The position numbers and the translations under genes are program-made. From contig OY723291.1 in NCBI GenBank assembly GCA_963210315.1, forward strand, positions 1,178,001-1,242,000: a stretch of DNA of 64,000 nt, written 5' to 3'. Source of the stretch: Rhynchopus euleeides. Taxonomy: Eukaryota; Euglenozoa; Diplonemea; Diplonemida; Diplonemidae. Shown piece after piece: positions 11,046 through 22,127 of the stretch. Within the stretch, counting starts at the first letter, position 1, and the number at the start of each line of letters is the position of its first letter. The notes under the pieces were generated by a model that did not search any database, was not told the DNA's origin, and saw nothing but the letters and a program-made list of their open reading frames with translations.

Positions 11046-12490
11046 GCGTGTGTGTGTTTGGGCAGAAAACCCACTGAAGGTCCCACCCGGTTTCCCTTGG
11101 TGGCTTCGTCTCGTCTTTCATGACTTCCGAGGGAGATGGCTGCTTCCAGCCCTGAGGAGTGGGAGTTGGGCTGAGGGTAGCATCTGTCGGTGTCAAAAAG
11201 AGCTGTTCGGATGAAATGGAAATTTGCCATTTTTTATGTTTTGTGTGAGTTACGAGCGATGTGGCGGAGCGAAACCTGAGGAAAGTCGGACAGCCGAAGC
11301 TTCACGTCTACCTCCTTGGTGCCACTTCATCAGGGTCTTATCACGGGCCTTGCGACACACTGGCGAATTGTAGTTCGTAGGAAGCCTTCTTCTGAGGTGA
11401 ATTCTAAGCCTTATCTCGTAAGGGAGAGCGATTTCTTCCCAGCACGCCAGGGAAATGTCGTCATCTGCCAGTCAAGCGGTGTGTGGGGTTAGAGTGGGGG
11501 GGGGGAGGGGGAGGAGGACTGCATTTTGATTTGAGCTCAAAAAGTTCGTACACTTCAGCACAACCGAGTTGCAACCCGCAGTGCGCACACCACAGTCTAG
11601 TCGTCGCCAGGCTTGGAAGCCGTCGACACCGAAAAAAATATGTTGGCAACACGAATCCCACCAACAAGTGGGGCACTCGTCTGTACTCTGAACGCAGCTC
11701 GCCCTCTTTTCTGCTTGTCGGAAGCAGGGGGGTGAGGTGTGATACAATGGGGCAGATCAGGCTGTTGCACCCAAATAAATTTGGCACAGAAAAAAATTCC
11801 CGGCTCCGAGCTCACAAAAAAAACTCAACCGAACAGGCTTCAAAAGCAGCGTTGAATATTGTGTTCGAACCGTTGAAACAGTTGTATCAGGGATCCAGGC
11901 AGGGGTAAGCGAAATACGCCACACCTGTGAAGGCAAAATTTCGAAGGGCCCAGGGGAAGGGATGGAATATACTGCAAAGGAGAAGCGGGGAGGGGGATGC
12001 TGTTCAGTTTTTGTTTTGAAACTACAACCACGTAAATACATAGGGGACGGGGAAGGGTGGTGTGGGCGGGTTGGGGGTTGCTTTGTGGGTTGCATCCGAG
12101 CTACGATGGCTCCAGACGCGGCCATGTTCTTTTTTTTTCCGCAGTTTGCCGAGGCCCCCTCCCCCTCCCCTGCCCCACCGAGATCTACAACCCATTGCAG
12201 CAGCGCCCGCACCGAAACCCTACGTTGCCTTTTATATGCCCACCACCACTTTCTCCCAAACCACCTTCCCAGCCTCAGAGGTGCCCTTTTGGTTGTGTTG
12301 CCGCAATGTGTGTGCTCTTGAATTGAAGACTCCATCCAACTCCATCCACCAAACACACGCAGATACACACGCACGCATTGCGTCCCTGCCAAGCTCCACG
12401 CGGGCTGCTGGGGGGTGGGGGTGGTTTTTTGAGGTGAGGTTTTGTGTCCTTTCGAAGTTGATCACCAACCCGCCCCCACCGCACGTTTAA
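11046..12490. other. Intercistronic region, no gene seen
   Basis: About 1.4 kb between two same-strand genes. It contains a G-run (11497-11510) and CA-rich stretches that approach the acceptor at 12506. No domain-like frame was found. Confidence 0.45.
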
Positions 12491-12518
12491 ACCTTGTTGC
12501 ATTACAGGCACTGCTGCC

Positions 12519-14277
12519 ATGCGGGGTCAACAGCCCAGTTGTGGGCGAGCCAGACTTGGCATCGTCGCAGGAATCATAGCGCTGGTGGTGTATTTTGCAA
12601 CCCGTGATGGGTCCGGGCCACGGTCAATCCTCGATGTCGCATTCACCCGTGTGACGGATGTCTACATCGCGCCTGTGGGTGACGCCCAGGCGGGGAGGGT
12701 GCTGAAGGCCGCGACATGGAATGTTGCCGCCATCAACAACAACCCCTTTGAGTATTGGGTGTCTGACGGGGGGGAGCAGTACGAAAGCCTCGTCAAGGGG
12801 TTTGCAAAAGTGGTCGAATCCCCTACAGATCAGGACGACCTCCTGGTGTCCGATGTGTTCACGCGGGAGATGGTCGAAACGCTGTTTGCTGAGATGAAGG
12901 ACGCAGGCTGGAAGCGGCTTGACTCTGTCCGGAAGCGCTACGACGAGGATATCTCCAAGCGGCGCATTATCTCTGACTTCCTCCGCGACAAGATGATCGG
13001 AAAGAAGCGCTTGATATCGATGTTCGATCGCCTGACCAACACTGTCACCACCGCAAGTGGAGAGGTTGTCTACCGGCCCTCGCCGGTCAATTGCTACGAA
13101 GGGAGCCTTCTGAAGGTGAAGGTGTGGTGGAAGGAGTGGATTCTGTTCGTCTTCCGCACACGCCTCCTTCTGCCCGGGAGGAACGACAACCCGCCGGTGG
13201 AGAAGCTTGTCCGCGAGACCCTGATCCCCATCACGCGTGCGAAGTACCCATCTGTGACGGAGGAGGAGTCGCTGATGTCCATTCCGCTGCAGACGCTGCA
13301 TGGGGCGATCTTTGACACTATCCTGGCGTACACTCTCAACAACCTCAACACGGAGTGGGGTGCGGTCCGCGGGCAGATGTGCGCTGCCCTGAATAAGGGC
13401 AAGGCGCAGCGCACAGTGGACATCCTGTCGTTGGTGTACAGCGACAGCGACGTGATCTTCCTGCAGGAGGTGGGGTCGTCCCTCGTGGAGAGGTTGAAGA
13501 AGAGCTCTCTGGCGGCGAAGTTCACAATCCTGGTCCCGCAGAAGTTCGACAGGGACCGGAACCAGAACAGCATCATCCTGGCCAGAAACGATGTCTGGGA
13601 CCACTTCGAAGAGGTGACGGATGCTGTGCTGGCCTCCGAGACCAAACGCCTGGGGGGTGTGGCGAATGGCGACCTCTTCGCCACTGCAGCCACGCACAAA
13701 CCTACCGGGGCATTCTTCCTGCTCGGCTCGTTCCACGGTGATACCAACGGAATGCTGACCATCCCAGTTGTCGATGCGATGCACAGTACTGCAGGCAACC
13801 GCCGTCTTCTTTTTGGTCTCGATGCCAACACGCACGAAAAGGGCGACGTGTCCAGGCAGAGTGTTACCGCCTTCGGGCAGTTCTTCGTCTCGAAGGACCT
13901 CACGTCGTGCTGGGGTATGTTTTGGTTGTCCACACACATTTCGCGTGTAGTTTTGACCGCTCCGAGTGGACCCTGATGCTGCCTCCACACACGCCACCTC
14001 AACAGGGGAGAATCCGAACCCGCAGAACTACACGACCTTCCATGCAAGGACACACCTGCAGCCACAGCTCAACAAGGCGGTGGGCCTGGAGCAAAGGCAC
14101 GCGAAGGGTGACCGGTCGCCAAAAGACTTCCTTCTCTTCTCCCGCCCATACATGTCGTTGCGGCGCACGACGAAGGACAACACGGGCGCAGGGCGGTACC
14201 TAGAGGACACAGTGTTCCCTTCACTCAAATTTCCTTCTGACCATGGCATCGTGAGCAGCGTCATTGTCTTGCGTTAA
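12519..14277 (+). CDS. Membrane-anchored EEP-superfamily protein
   Basis: CDS join(12519..13914, 14006..14277), 555 aa. The ATG follows a TTGTTGCATTACAG acceptor (12507) by 11 bases. Residues 12-28 form a signal-anchor helix. The endonuclease/exonuclease/phosphatase fold is marked by ATWNVAAINNNPFEYW (residue ~66, metal-binding Asn), FLQEVGSS (catalytic Glu, ~315), GLDANTHEKGD (~434), TTFHARTH (~475) and PSDHGIVSS (~542, catalytic Asp-His). Splicing the 91-base GT-AG intron at 13915-14005 keeps phase 1 and joins the DANTH block to the SDHG block; without it the catalytic C-terminus is lost. Relatives with the same WN-x-AAINNNPFEYW signature exist as uncharacterised proteins in several protist groups. 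Substrate (nucleic acid or phosphoester) is unknown. The stop codon lies inside a TTAA site that starts a repeat. Confidence 0.9.
13915..14005 (+). other. 91-bp intron built around a dispersed repeat
   Basis: GTATGT donor at 13915 and CAACAG acceptor at 14005. Bases 13945-13993 are the reverse complement of the short dispersed repeat (CCCTGATGCTGCCTCC equals the core read backwards). The flanking ACACAC and AAAAC parts of the repeat also line up, so most of the intron is this repeat on the minus strand. Confidence 0.7.
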
Positions 14278-15076
14278 CCCTTTCTGTCCGGGAAGCCACT
14301 ACAGTGGCTTTGCACTTTGCTTACGTAAGTAAATAATTATGCACTTCGATTTTTTCAGGATTTTTTTGTATGGTAAAATGGGGGAGCTCAATCCTTTCAA
14401 ATGCAGCAAGGGTTCATGGGAAAGGTGGAGATCCGTCCAACGTACTGCCGGAGGACAATTGCACCCTCAGGTGAGATTTTCGGGTTTGGGTAGTCCCTCA
14501 TGGCCCCTATTTACGAGTCAGCCATATCAGGTGTTCTTGTGCCCCATTTCGCTGGACTCCCCCGATCGTGGAAAGCTCTGGAGTTATTCTCCGCAAAAAC
14601 ACATCGATATGCAGACCCACAGAACACATTTCGACCCATCACAGGCGCGAGAGCTGGGGGGGCTGGGTGGGTATCAGAGGGTCTTGGGCAGGTATGGCCA
14701 CTGCAGTGGCTTTCACTTTGCCTATGCAGGCAAAGTTATTTGAATTTCGAATTTTTCAAGATTTCTTTTTATGGTGGAAACGGGGTGAACGAATCTTTCA
14801 AATGCAACAAGAGTTGGTCGGAAAAGCGAAACTCTGACCAACTTGGCTCTGTACCAAAATTGCACCACAGGGGGTATGGAAATTTAGTCATTCTTAGTCA
14901 CTTTTAGGCGATTTACGCGCGGTTTTTCGGCTGGGGAAAAGAGAGTAAGATTTTCGAAAAAAATCGATTTTTTCGCAAAAAATCGCATTGTGTCGTAGTC
15001 GCGCGTAGTCACCCGTAGTCGCCAGGTCGAGGTTACCAGATTCCATACCCCCCCGGGGTACTGAATTACCGATTTT
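14274..15076. repeat. Diverged duplicated AT-rich repeats, TTAA start
   Basis: TTAACCCTTTCTGTCCGGG (14274-14292) is repeated in reverse at 31127-31145. TTAA followed by CCC is the end structure of piggyBac-type elements. Two diverged copies of a roughly 190-bp unit follow (about 14290-14470 and 14692-14878), sharing AGTGGCTTT, CACTTTGC, TTTCAAATGCA and a late AATTGCACC box. No reading frame and no matching far end were found. From 14890 to 15076 there is AT-rich DNA with TCGATTTTTTCG-type runs and no gene. Confidence 0.5.
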
Positions 15077-15257
15077 TCGACATGTCGAAAAAAAAATTTT
15101 TTTGGCCGAAAAAAAATTTTTTTTTTCGGCCGACTAAACCGAAAATCGGGCCCTCTGGGGTGCCACACCGATATTTTTCGGATTTTTTTTCGATTTTTTT
15201 TGGTTGGGGTGGCCACCAGTCCAGGCTGCTGCCCCAGGGTGGCCGGATTCTCGACAT
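15077..15257 (+). repeat. Palindromic satellite unit, left part
   Basis: The unit begins with the palindrome TCGACATGTCGA, then paired A/T runs around TTGGCCG and CGGCCGAC, a fixed GGGCCCTCTGGGGTGCCAC box, and GGTTGGGGTGGCCACCAG. Complete copies elsewhere repeat every 185-187 bases. Here the unit is cut by the hAT element at its last CTCGACAT. Confidence 0.85.
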
Positions 15258-18200
15258 CAGGCCTGGGCGGGGAACCAGCCCTTTTTCCGGGTTTTTTGGG
15301 TCGGGGAACCAGGTTTTTTCTAAGAATTTTTACAAGGGATTTTTTGCTCACCCCCCCACAGGTTTCAGGCGCGTGCCCGTCAGGCGGGACTTTTTCTATG
15401 ATTTCTACGATGAAAACCACCCCCCCGCCCCCACCCCCCCCCCCCCCTTCTAAGAACGATGATGGCTCACTCGGAAGTTTCGGCGTCCGAAACGTACGCC
15501 CACTCTCCCCAATCCTCCTCCATGTCGACATCGATGTCGACATGGACGCGGGCCCTTTTCTCCTGGGGCTCCTCGGGGTGCGGCCCAACCTCCCTCCTGC
15601 GCTCTGCCGGTGCCGCCTGTGTGGGAGGCAGCTGCGGCGGTTCTTCCGGCTGAGGTGTGGGGAGTGTCGATGGGGTGCCCGGGGTCGATGAAGCGGGGAG
15701 CTGGAAGGTGACATGTTGCAGGGTGGCTGGAGGCACGACGGGGGGTGCGGCATCTGCAAGCAACGAAGTGAGGAAGGGATCCTCAGGGACTTCCTCCACG
15801 AGGCTGACAATCGACAATGCATCGGCGTTGTCATCTTCCCAGCTGCCGTCCGATTCCTCATCACAATCCTCCACGCCAGCAAATAGAGAACCCATGGCTG
15901 CATCGAGGTCAACGAGCTCCACGGTTGTCAGAGTTGGAAGAGGCGTCAGGGAACGCGCAGTGAAGCGGCGCTTCTTGTTGGCGAGGAACGTGTTGACTGT
16001 TTCTTCAACGATGATCTTGCGCGCCGCGTCATCATGTGACAGCTCTAGAGTGATGCCCAGTTCTTGAGAGATGCTTGCGGCAGAGAGTGCCTTCCGGAAC
16101 GATCCCCTCATGCGCGTTACAACTGAAAAAGCAGCCTCCACAAACACAGTCGAGGGTGACAGTGCCACCATGGCCTCAAGCACTATCGCAAACGTCGAAC
16201 TCTCGGATTCCAGCAAGAAGTCGACGACAAACTCTTTCAGAAGGTTCCCCCTGAGATCTGTGCATTCCAACCGCAGCTTCACCCACTCCATGCCGATGCT
16301 GAGAATCTCTGCCTGGTCGTAACCCAAGCGAGAAGCGAGCGCCATGAGGCACTCGCACGTGCTGTCCTTCCCACTTGTCGCGAAGAAAGAGCTGAATGAG
16401 CGGCAGGGATACTCCTCCCACCTCTTGGCCAGGTCCTTGTAGATGGTGTGGCAGAGCTTTGAGCGCCAGGAAGTCATCTCGGCAACTACCCCCGGAGGCA
16501 ACGATGTGGTTCCCTGGTTCTCATAGAACTTGGCTTCGTGCTTGCCAGGCTGGCGCGCCAGCACCTTATGCACTGTCAGTGCATTCTGCAGGATGCTCTC
16601 CATCGACGAGAGCGACAGGTCTCGCTTCTGCAACGCCTCGCTCACCCCTTTATTGATGTCGAAGACGTCAGCCAAGATGCAAGTCGAGAGGGAATACTCG
16701 GGGGTGAGCTTGTGGAAGAAGAACGGCGGCGGCTGGATCTCCCCGAGCATAGCGACAGTGAAGTCAAAGTTCACCACAGCCGCGTTCAGGCGACGGAACG
16801 TTGCAGCTGCCCAACGCACGGAGTGCTCCTTCGGGAAGGAGAGACATTTCCCACCGGAAATGATCTGCAGAGACTTCTGCCTGGCGGTTGATCTGAAGAA
16901 GGCAAACCAGTGTCGGAGGAGGCGGCTATGTTCAACAACCTTTCGTGTCTTCTTGATGAGGCCGACGGACAGCTGGTGCATGTGGGCAGCATCATGCACA
17001 TCGATGAGAGTGCATCCCCACGCGATCTCGAGCTTCCCCCTGAGACTCTTCATCGTTGATGCCCCGTCTGCCGCGAATCCCTTCAGCGAACGCCGCGCCC
17101 ACTGCGACAGCTGGAGGCTGTCGAACAACTTGACCAGCTCGTCCTTCTGCGACTCTGCGTCAGCTTTCTTCAAGTCGACTGTGCCCACACACCAATCTTT
17201 CATAGCACAATCCGTCCTGCTGATCCCCGAAACGATGACGATCATCAAGTCGATGCGGGCGAACGTGGTACCGTCCACCTTCAGGGTTGCCGCCCGACAC
17301 GCACGCACCGCACCCACCACTCCCCTCAGGAGCACCTCCCAGAGTATCGTCTGGAACTCCTTCGCGACTTTTCGAGAGTAGTGGGTGTCCAGGACATGCA
17401 GCCCCTTCCGCTTGTCGTCCTGCAACCTCGCACCCACACTGCTCAGCCCCTCCGCCCGTTGCGTCGCCGTTGCCACGTTGTACACCAGGTTGACCAGACT
17501 TGTGTACTGCTCGCTGGTCACCTTCACCTTCGCGCACAGCGTCTGCTTGGGGATATCTGTAGCTGTCACATTGGTGTTTTCACTCCCAGGCGTGGACAAC
17601 TGCACTGCTCTCTTGTGCGCCGCACCACCCATGTGGCGGCGGATATTGCTTTGCTGGCGCCCAACTGTCGTGGCAGACATAGACGCTTCGCCGCGTGCAT
17701 ACCGGAGCAAGTGGGGTTGCTCCGAGAACTCCCCCTCCAGCTGCACCAAGAACGGTGCACACGTGGTGCACCTCCACCTCCCATCAGGGAGACGCACCAC
17801 ACCGGAGGCTGCAGCGTGGATCTTCCGCTGCTGCTTCTCCTGTATGGCGAGCTGTGCCTGCCGCTGCTGAATCCGAAGGAGACCGTTCACCATTGAGCCC
17901 TCTGGCACGTACTTCTTGTTTGCTGCCATCAAAAGAAGGAAGTGCGCCTTTGCTGTGTCGAAGACAAGCCGCAAGGGGTACTGGGCCATCAACGACGGAA
18001 GAAGCAAGCCGAAGGTGCGAGGCTGTGTGGTGTCGACGATAGAAAAGTGAACATTTAAACCGCGGGATGTGCGGAAAGTCTGCAGGGCCACTGACGCGGT
18101 GTTGGTGTCCAACTCTTCGTCCACGAGGAATCTCGTATCCATCAATCGCGGACGCCTGAGCTTCACCGTGAGGGCCTCCGCTTCGGGGGAGTCAACGCCC

Positions 18201-19814
18201 TCCAGAAGCGCCGCAGCACTGGTACGCGTCGGCTCCGTAATGGGAATTGACCTTGCTAGGCAGTCAAGCACTCGGAGGCAGTAGTGTCCAGAACTGTATA
18301 GATCCCGTTGAACCCACCCTGGTACAAGCCCAATGTTGACGCCTCCGGTTGATTGGGCGAGCTTCATGGCGGTCAGCCATGGGGACAGTCGCCCGGCGCT
18401 GTCGAACGCGGCGACGTGGCACGCCCCTTCCCCGGTGTAGAAGGCGGCGTGGGGTGCAGGGGCGACAGGGGCGGCGGTGGTAGCTGCAGGAGAGGCGGCC
18501 AGGGGATCCGGAGGAGGAGGCGGCGGCGCATCATGCGAAGCATCGACGTCGTGCCCGTCACCGTCCGATGCCTCACGTGCGTACAGCACGAGTGCTGGCT
18601 TCGCGTTCGCACGATTGAACGGCGCCACAGAGCAATCCGTCACACGATCAGTCGTGATCGACTTCCACTTCAGAGTGGTGGCGGGGCCACGAGCGCACAG
18701 CGTCTCCCAGGCGATCCCCTTCGCGAGGGTCAGCCCGGACTTTGTGCACGATGCACCGACAAACCGGTACCGGTGATTCACCGGCTGCACCGTGCCCACC
18801 GGAGAGGTCTCTTAATTCCTTGACGTTGACGGTTTCCGCAAGCTCCGTCAGGTGCTTCTGCTTCTCGCCGGATGCAGAAAACCGCTGCGTCGAGAGGAAC
18901 AGGAGGTGCGGGGCCTTCTCGACGCAGAACTGCGCAGCCCGGACAGCACCACATGTGCACGGACCTTGCTTCTCCATAAATTGAGAAGCAACGCGCTGCA
19001 CCTCGTCCTTCACGACGCCCAACATCACAACCATGCTGTCTGTAATAGCTGTGCGGAACTCACCACAAGATGGGCAGCTGTGGACGGTGGCGCTTTTGGT
19101 GGTGCAGAGGTGCTTCAGGTGCGGGTGTTTGTGTCCGAGGGCGGAGAGACTGACGTCAGGGTTGGGTCGCTGCGGGTCCTGCGAGGTGATCATCTGGGGC
19201 TCGTTCTCATCGGGGGTTGTGCTCCGCAGGGACTGGAGGAGGTTGCTCAATACACCTTGGCACTCCCGCAGTACTGTACATGCCAGCAGCTGGAGGATAG
19301 TTACAAAGCTGCCACTCCCCGACGCCACCCCCCTACTGGCCCCTTCAGGCCTGAAAGCCCAAAAGCTCCCGGAGATTTTTGCAGTGGTGCGCACCATATT
19401 CGCGGAGTACGTGAGGTTGGGTGAGTGTGAGGTCAGGGTCCTGTCGAAGGGTAGTCGAGTGGGAATAAATAGGGAGGTCCTCAGGAGTGCAATACAACAG
19501 CAATACACAGGCAACACACCAGCAACACGCAAACCGAGGCAAGAGGAGGTGGGCGGGGTCATCCTGCGGAGTCTCCAGTTGGCCAGCAAGGCGAACTGTA
19601 CGGGGGAGAGACTTCCCTTCCATCCTTGTGTGCGCCCTGTCGACTGGGAAAATCTTAGAAAAAAAAATTTCCTCTGCGAAAAACCCTTAGAAAAAAAAAA
19701 TTTCCCTTACAAAATTCTTAGAAAAAAACTTTTTTTCCCCGTACAAAAGTTCTTAGAAAAAAAGTTCAGAATCCTGAAAGTGGGGAACCAGCCCCCCAGT
19801 TAGGAACAGCCCTG
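15258..19814 (-). mobile_element. hAT transposon, 4,557 bp, perfect 8-bp TSD
   Basis: The ends are CAGGCCTG (15258) and, reading inward from the right, CAGGGCTG (19814). The element is flanked on both sides by CTCGACAT (15250-15257 and 19815-19822), an exact 8-bp target duplication as hAT elements make. It lies inside the TCGACATGTCGA palindrome of the satellite. Subterminal DNA on both sides holds repeated TTCTTAGAAAAAAA-type stretches (19660-19770) and TTTTTTCTAAGAA (about 15312-15330). One large minus-strand gene fills it. A shortened copy with its own target duplication sits at 40873-42072. Confidence 0.92.
15467..19397 (-). CDS. hAT transposase with USP-like N-terminal region
   Basis: It reads from an ATG at 19397 (MVRTTAKISGSFWAF) in one frame to about 18800, then in a second frame to 15467 (1,100 further codons); a frameshift or undetected splice lies near 18800, because the first frame degrades there while the second begins mid-domain. 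N-terminal part: CPSCG and CTCG knuckles, then APHLLFLSTQRFSASGEK, RYRFVGAS, W..I..D and KPALVLYARE, in the order of a ubiquitin-specific protease, though I see no clear catalytic Cys box. Middle: a C2H2-like finger (CTTC...HMGGAAH). C-terminal: hAT core with Asp in KVDGTTF, Asp in FAADGAST followed by the IDVHDAAH region, SVRWAAATFRRLN, and Glu in STVFVEAAFSVV within the dimerisation region. About 1,300 residues in total, roughly twice a usual hAT transposase. Confidence 0.8.
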
Positions 19815-20020
19815 CTCGACATGTCGAAAAAAATTTTTTTTGGCCGAAAAAAAAATTTTTTTTTTCGGCCGACTAAACCGAAAATCGGGCCCTCTGGGGT
19901 GCCACACCGATATTTTTCGGATTTTTTTCGGATTTTTTTTCGATTTTTTTTGGTTGGGGTGGCCACCAGTCCAGGCTGCTGCCCCAGGGTGGCCGGATTT
20001 TCGACATGTCGAAAAAAAAA
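19815..20020 (+). repeat. Palindromic satellite unit, right of hAT
   Basis: TCGACATGTCGA at 19816 and again at 20001, a period of 185. The unit is intact between them, with CGGATTTTTTT duplicated once relative to the left unit. The second palindrome runs directly into the tyrosine-recombinase element. Confidence 0.9.
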
Positions 20021-21768
20021 TTTTATCTCCCTAAAATAATGTTCTCTCATCAAAATAGCCTGCGGCCCTGCAAGATAAGAAGATTATTTAATCCTCCACC
20101 AGCACAACGTTGAAAACGTTCAGTGGATTTTTCGAACCCCATAAAGTTAGATTATTTGACGGTAAAATAATATTGACTCTCCTTCACGCAAGTTCCTTAC
20201 AAGCTGTTAAGAAAAGCTGGCATTATTGCGCCACAGGCGAAGTCACCTAAAATAAAAGTAGCGCAAAGTAAAGCAATGTCTTTATGCAGGTCGAAACAAT
20301 CTAAATTACTTTACTGTAAACATATGCGTGCTATGGGGACCCTGCAGTAAAATAATCTTCACATTTTTTTACTGTCAACAAATCCACATTTCTTAACACC
20401 CGTCAGAGCAATACGCAATCCCCGCTTCCCCGTACACCGAAGGCCGTCTGTGCATCATGCCCAAGACAAAGAAGCTGACGGATGAGGAGCTCTGCCGCGA
20501 CTTGCTTCCAGCCAAATCTCATGCGGTCTACATGAAGACGTGGGCAAAAATGAAGCTGGAGAGCGGCCTGACACGGAACAGCGCTGTCGCGGAGAGGCAT
20601 CTCGTGGCATTTTTTCAGCGGCAGAAAGCCGAAGGCAAGCGCGCATCGACCCTCTGGTCGCTGTTCAGCCACCTGAATGCCGTGCACCAGGTGGTGTTCA
20701 GCACCAAGATCCAGCGGGAGTACCCCCGGGTGCTGCAGCAGCTCAAGGCATATGAGCGCGAGGACGCTGCGCCGAAGCAGTCTGCCAGCTTCACCGAGGA
20801 GCAGGTCGACGAGTACGCACACCTTGAATCTGGGTGTGCGTACGACTTGGTCCGCAAGGCCCTGTTCGGAGTCATGTACTTCGGCGGGCTGCGCGCGACC
20901 GAGGCGAAGCAGCTGCTCCGTTCGAACGTGCAGTTCCTCCCGTGCGGAAGCGTGCAAATCGGCTACGAGCACGCCAAGCAACGCAACCCCAACATGCGCT
21001 CGGCATCGTTCCTCATTCCACCAGGCGAGTTCGCGCAGACCATGCAGGACTACCTCACCGCAAGGGCAGGCTGTGCGAACCCATCTCTGTGGGTGACGGG
21101 GGTCAAGGGCAACATGACTTTCAAAGACGTGCCGCTTGGCATTCACCAGCTGTACGGGATGCCCGCACATGCCGCCACCCGCCTCGGCCTCCACGAACCG
21201 TTCCGGTACACAGGCCACGCGGTCCGCCGGACCACCGCACAGATCCTGGCAGATCACGGGGCAACCTCGTCCGTCATGATGCGGCACATGGGGTGGAGGA
21301 CAGCAACGATGGTGAACACGTATGCGGTGAACTCCAACACTCAGAGGCAGCTGGTCTCCTCCCTGTTGTCGCAGGGAGTGAGCCAGGCACCCCTTCCGGG
21401 CTCTGCTGATGATGAGTGAGCCTTGCCTGGGTGGAGGTGGGCGGAGGGTTGAGATGATCAATCAGAGTCTGAGAGCAAACAAGGCAAAAGTGCAAGTCAG
21501 ATTGCGCCCCTGCCCCCCCCCCCGCTCCCAACCAATTCTACATTCTACTCCTTACCTCCCGCTCCCGCGCTCCCCCGCCCGGTCACAAACACACACACAC
21601 ACACCTAGATCACGCATATTATTTTACGGTCAAATAATCTAACTTTATGGGGTTCGAAAAATCCACTGAACGTTTTCAACGTTGTGCTGGTGGAGGATTA
21701 AATAATCTTCTTATCTTGCAGGGCCGCAGGCTATTTTGATGAGAGAACATTATTTTAGGGAGATAAAA
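20021..21768 (+). mobile_element. Tyrosine-recombinase element with 152-bp TIRs
   Basis: The sequence 20021-20172 (starting TTTTATCTCCCTAAAATAAT) is the reverse complement of 21617-21768 with one mismatch that I can see. Between these arms lies one gene for a tyrosine recombinase and AT-rich flanks with TAAAATAAT motifs. There is no clear target duplication, as expected for this enzyme class. Cryptons, the known eukaryotic tyrosine-recombinase DNA transposons, normally lack terminal inverted repeats, so this layout is unusual. The near-identity of the arms implies recent activity or copying. Confidence 0.8.
20457..21419 (+). CDS. Tyrosine recombinase (integrase-like), 320 aa
   Basis: The N-terminal half (to ~125) is a helical SAM-like core-binding domain, and residues ~130-300 are the catalytic domain. 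The catalytic Arg is in FGGLRATEAKQL (~146). The second box is YTGHAVRRTTAQ (His/Arg, ~254-257), then MMRHMGWR (His/Trp position, ~277) and the nucleophile Tyr in MVNTYAV (~289). All box residues are present, so it is predicted active. The enzyme would cut and rejoin DNA through a 3'-phosphotyrosine link to integrate, excise or invert the element carrying it. The length matches Crypton and other stand-alone recombinases; there is no reverse transcriptase beside it. The start ATG is the first in frame, and codon use is GC-rich like host genes, in contrast to its AT-rich flanks. Confidence 0.88.
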   Translation: MPKTKKLTDEELCRDLLPAKSHAVYMKTWAKMKLESGLTRNSAVAERHLVAFFQRQKAEGKRASTLWSLFSHLNAVHQVVFSTKIQREYPRVLQQLKAYEREDAAPKQSASFTEEQVDEYAHLESGCAYDLVRKALFGVMYFGGLRATEAKQLLRSNVQFLPCGSVQIGYEHAKQRNPNMRSASFLIPPGEFAQTMQDYLTARAGCANPSLWVTGVKGNMTFKDVPLGIHQLYGMPAHAATRLGLHEPFRYTGHAVRRTTAQILADHGATSSVMMRHMGWRTATMVNTYAVNSNTQRQLVSSLLSQGVSQAPLPGSADDE

Positions 21769-21785
21769 CGACCTATTGCACAAAA

Positions 21786-21995
21786 AATAATCTTCACATT
21801 ATTTTACGCGGAGGGGGGCCTGCTACTACATAAAGTAATCACACCTCAACTCGCTTCGCTCGTTAAGGTGACTTCCACATGTCGCCTCGCTTCGCTCGGC
21901 AACATGACTTCAATTTTACGCTCGCTTCGCTCGCGTAAAATAATGTTACTTTATGTAGCAGGCCCCCCTCCGCGTAAAATAATGTGAAGATTATT
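21786..21995. mobile_element. Foldback MITE with CTCGCTTCGCTCG hairpins
   Basis: The sequence 21786-21840 (AATAATCTTCACATTATTTT onward) is inverted at 21942-21995. The loop holds three small hairpins of the form CTCGCTTCGCTCG at about 21850, 21887 and 21921. Its TAAAATAATCTTCACATT motif also occurs inside the recombinase element (about 20351), so it may be mobilised by the same enzyme. It has no coding capacity. Confidence 0.7.
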
Positions 21996-22026
21996 TCAGT
22001 ACAATGGGGGCCTTCGCTACCAAGTG

Positions 22027-22111
22027 TGACTGAGTGAGAAAAAGTGAGCCACGGCCCACTTCCCCTCACTGGCTGACGAGCTGTGACGAGCAGTGACTGG
22101 TAGCGAGGGCC
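22027..22111 (+). repeat. Dispersed repeat, copy B
   Basis: Counterpart of 6909-6985: CACTGGCTGACGAGCTGTGA followed by GTAGCGAGGGCC. It has a short insertion relative to copy A. It lies between the foldback MITE and a satellite fragment. Confidence 0.6.
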
Positions 22112-22127
22112 CCCAATAAATAGTTAT

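Noticed and set aside
9676-11196. 506-codon minus-strand frame
   Set aside because: It overlaps the 215-aa gene antisense and runs through intergenic homopolymer DNA. No domain is visible; GC-rich codons on the + strand leave long antisense frames.
12624-13997. 457-codon minus-strand frame
   Set aside because: Antisense shadow of the EEP gene, whose motifs are clear on the + strand.
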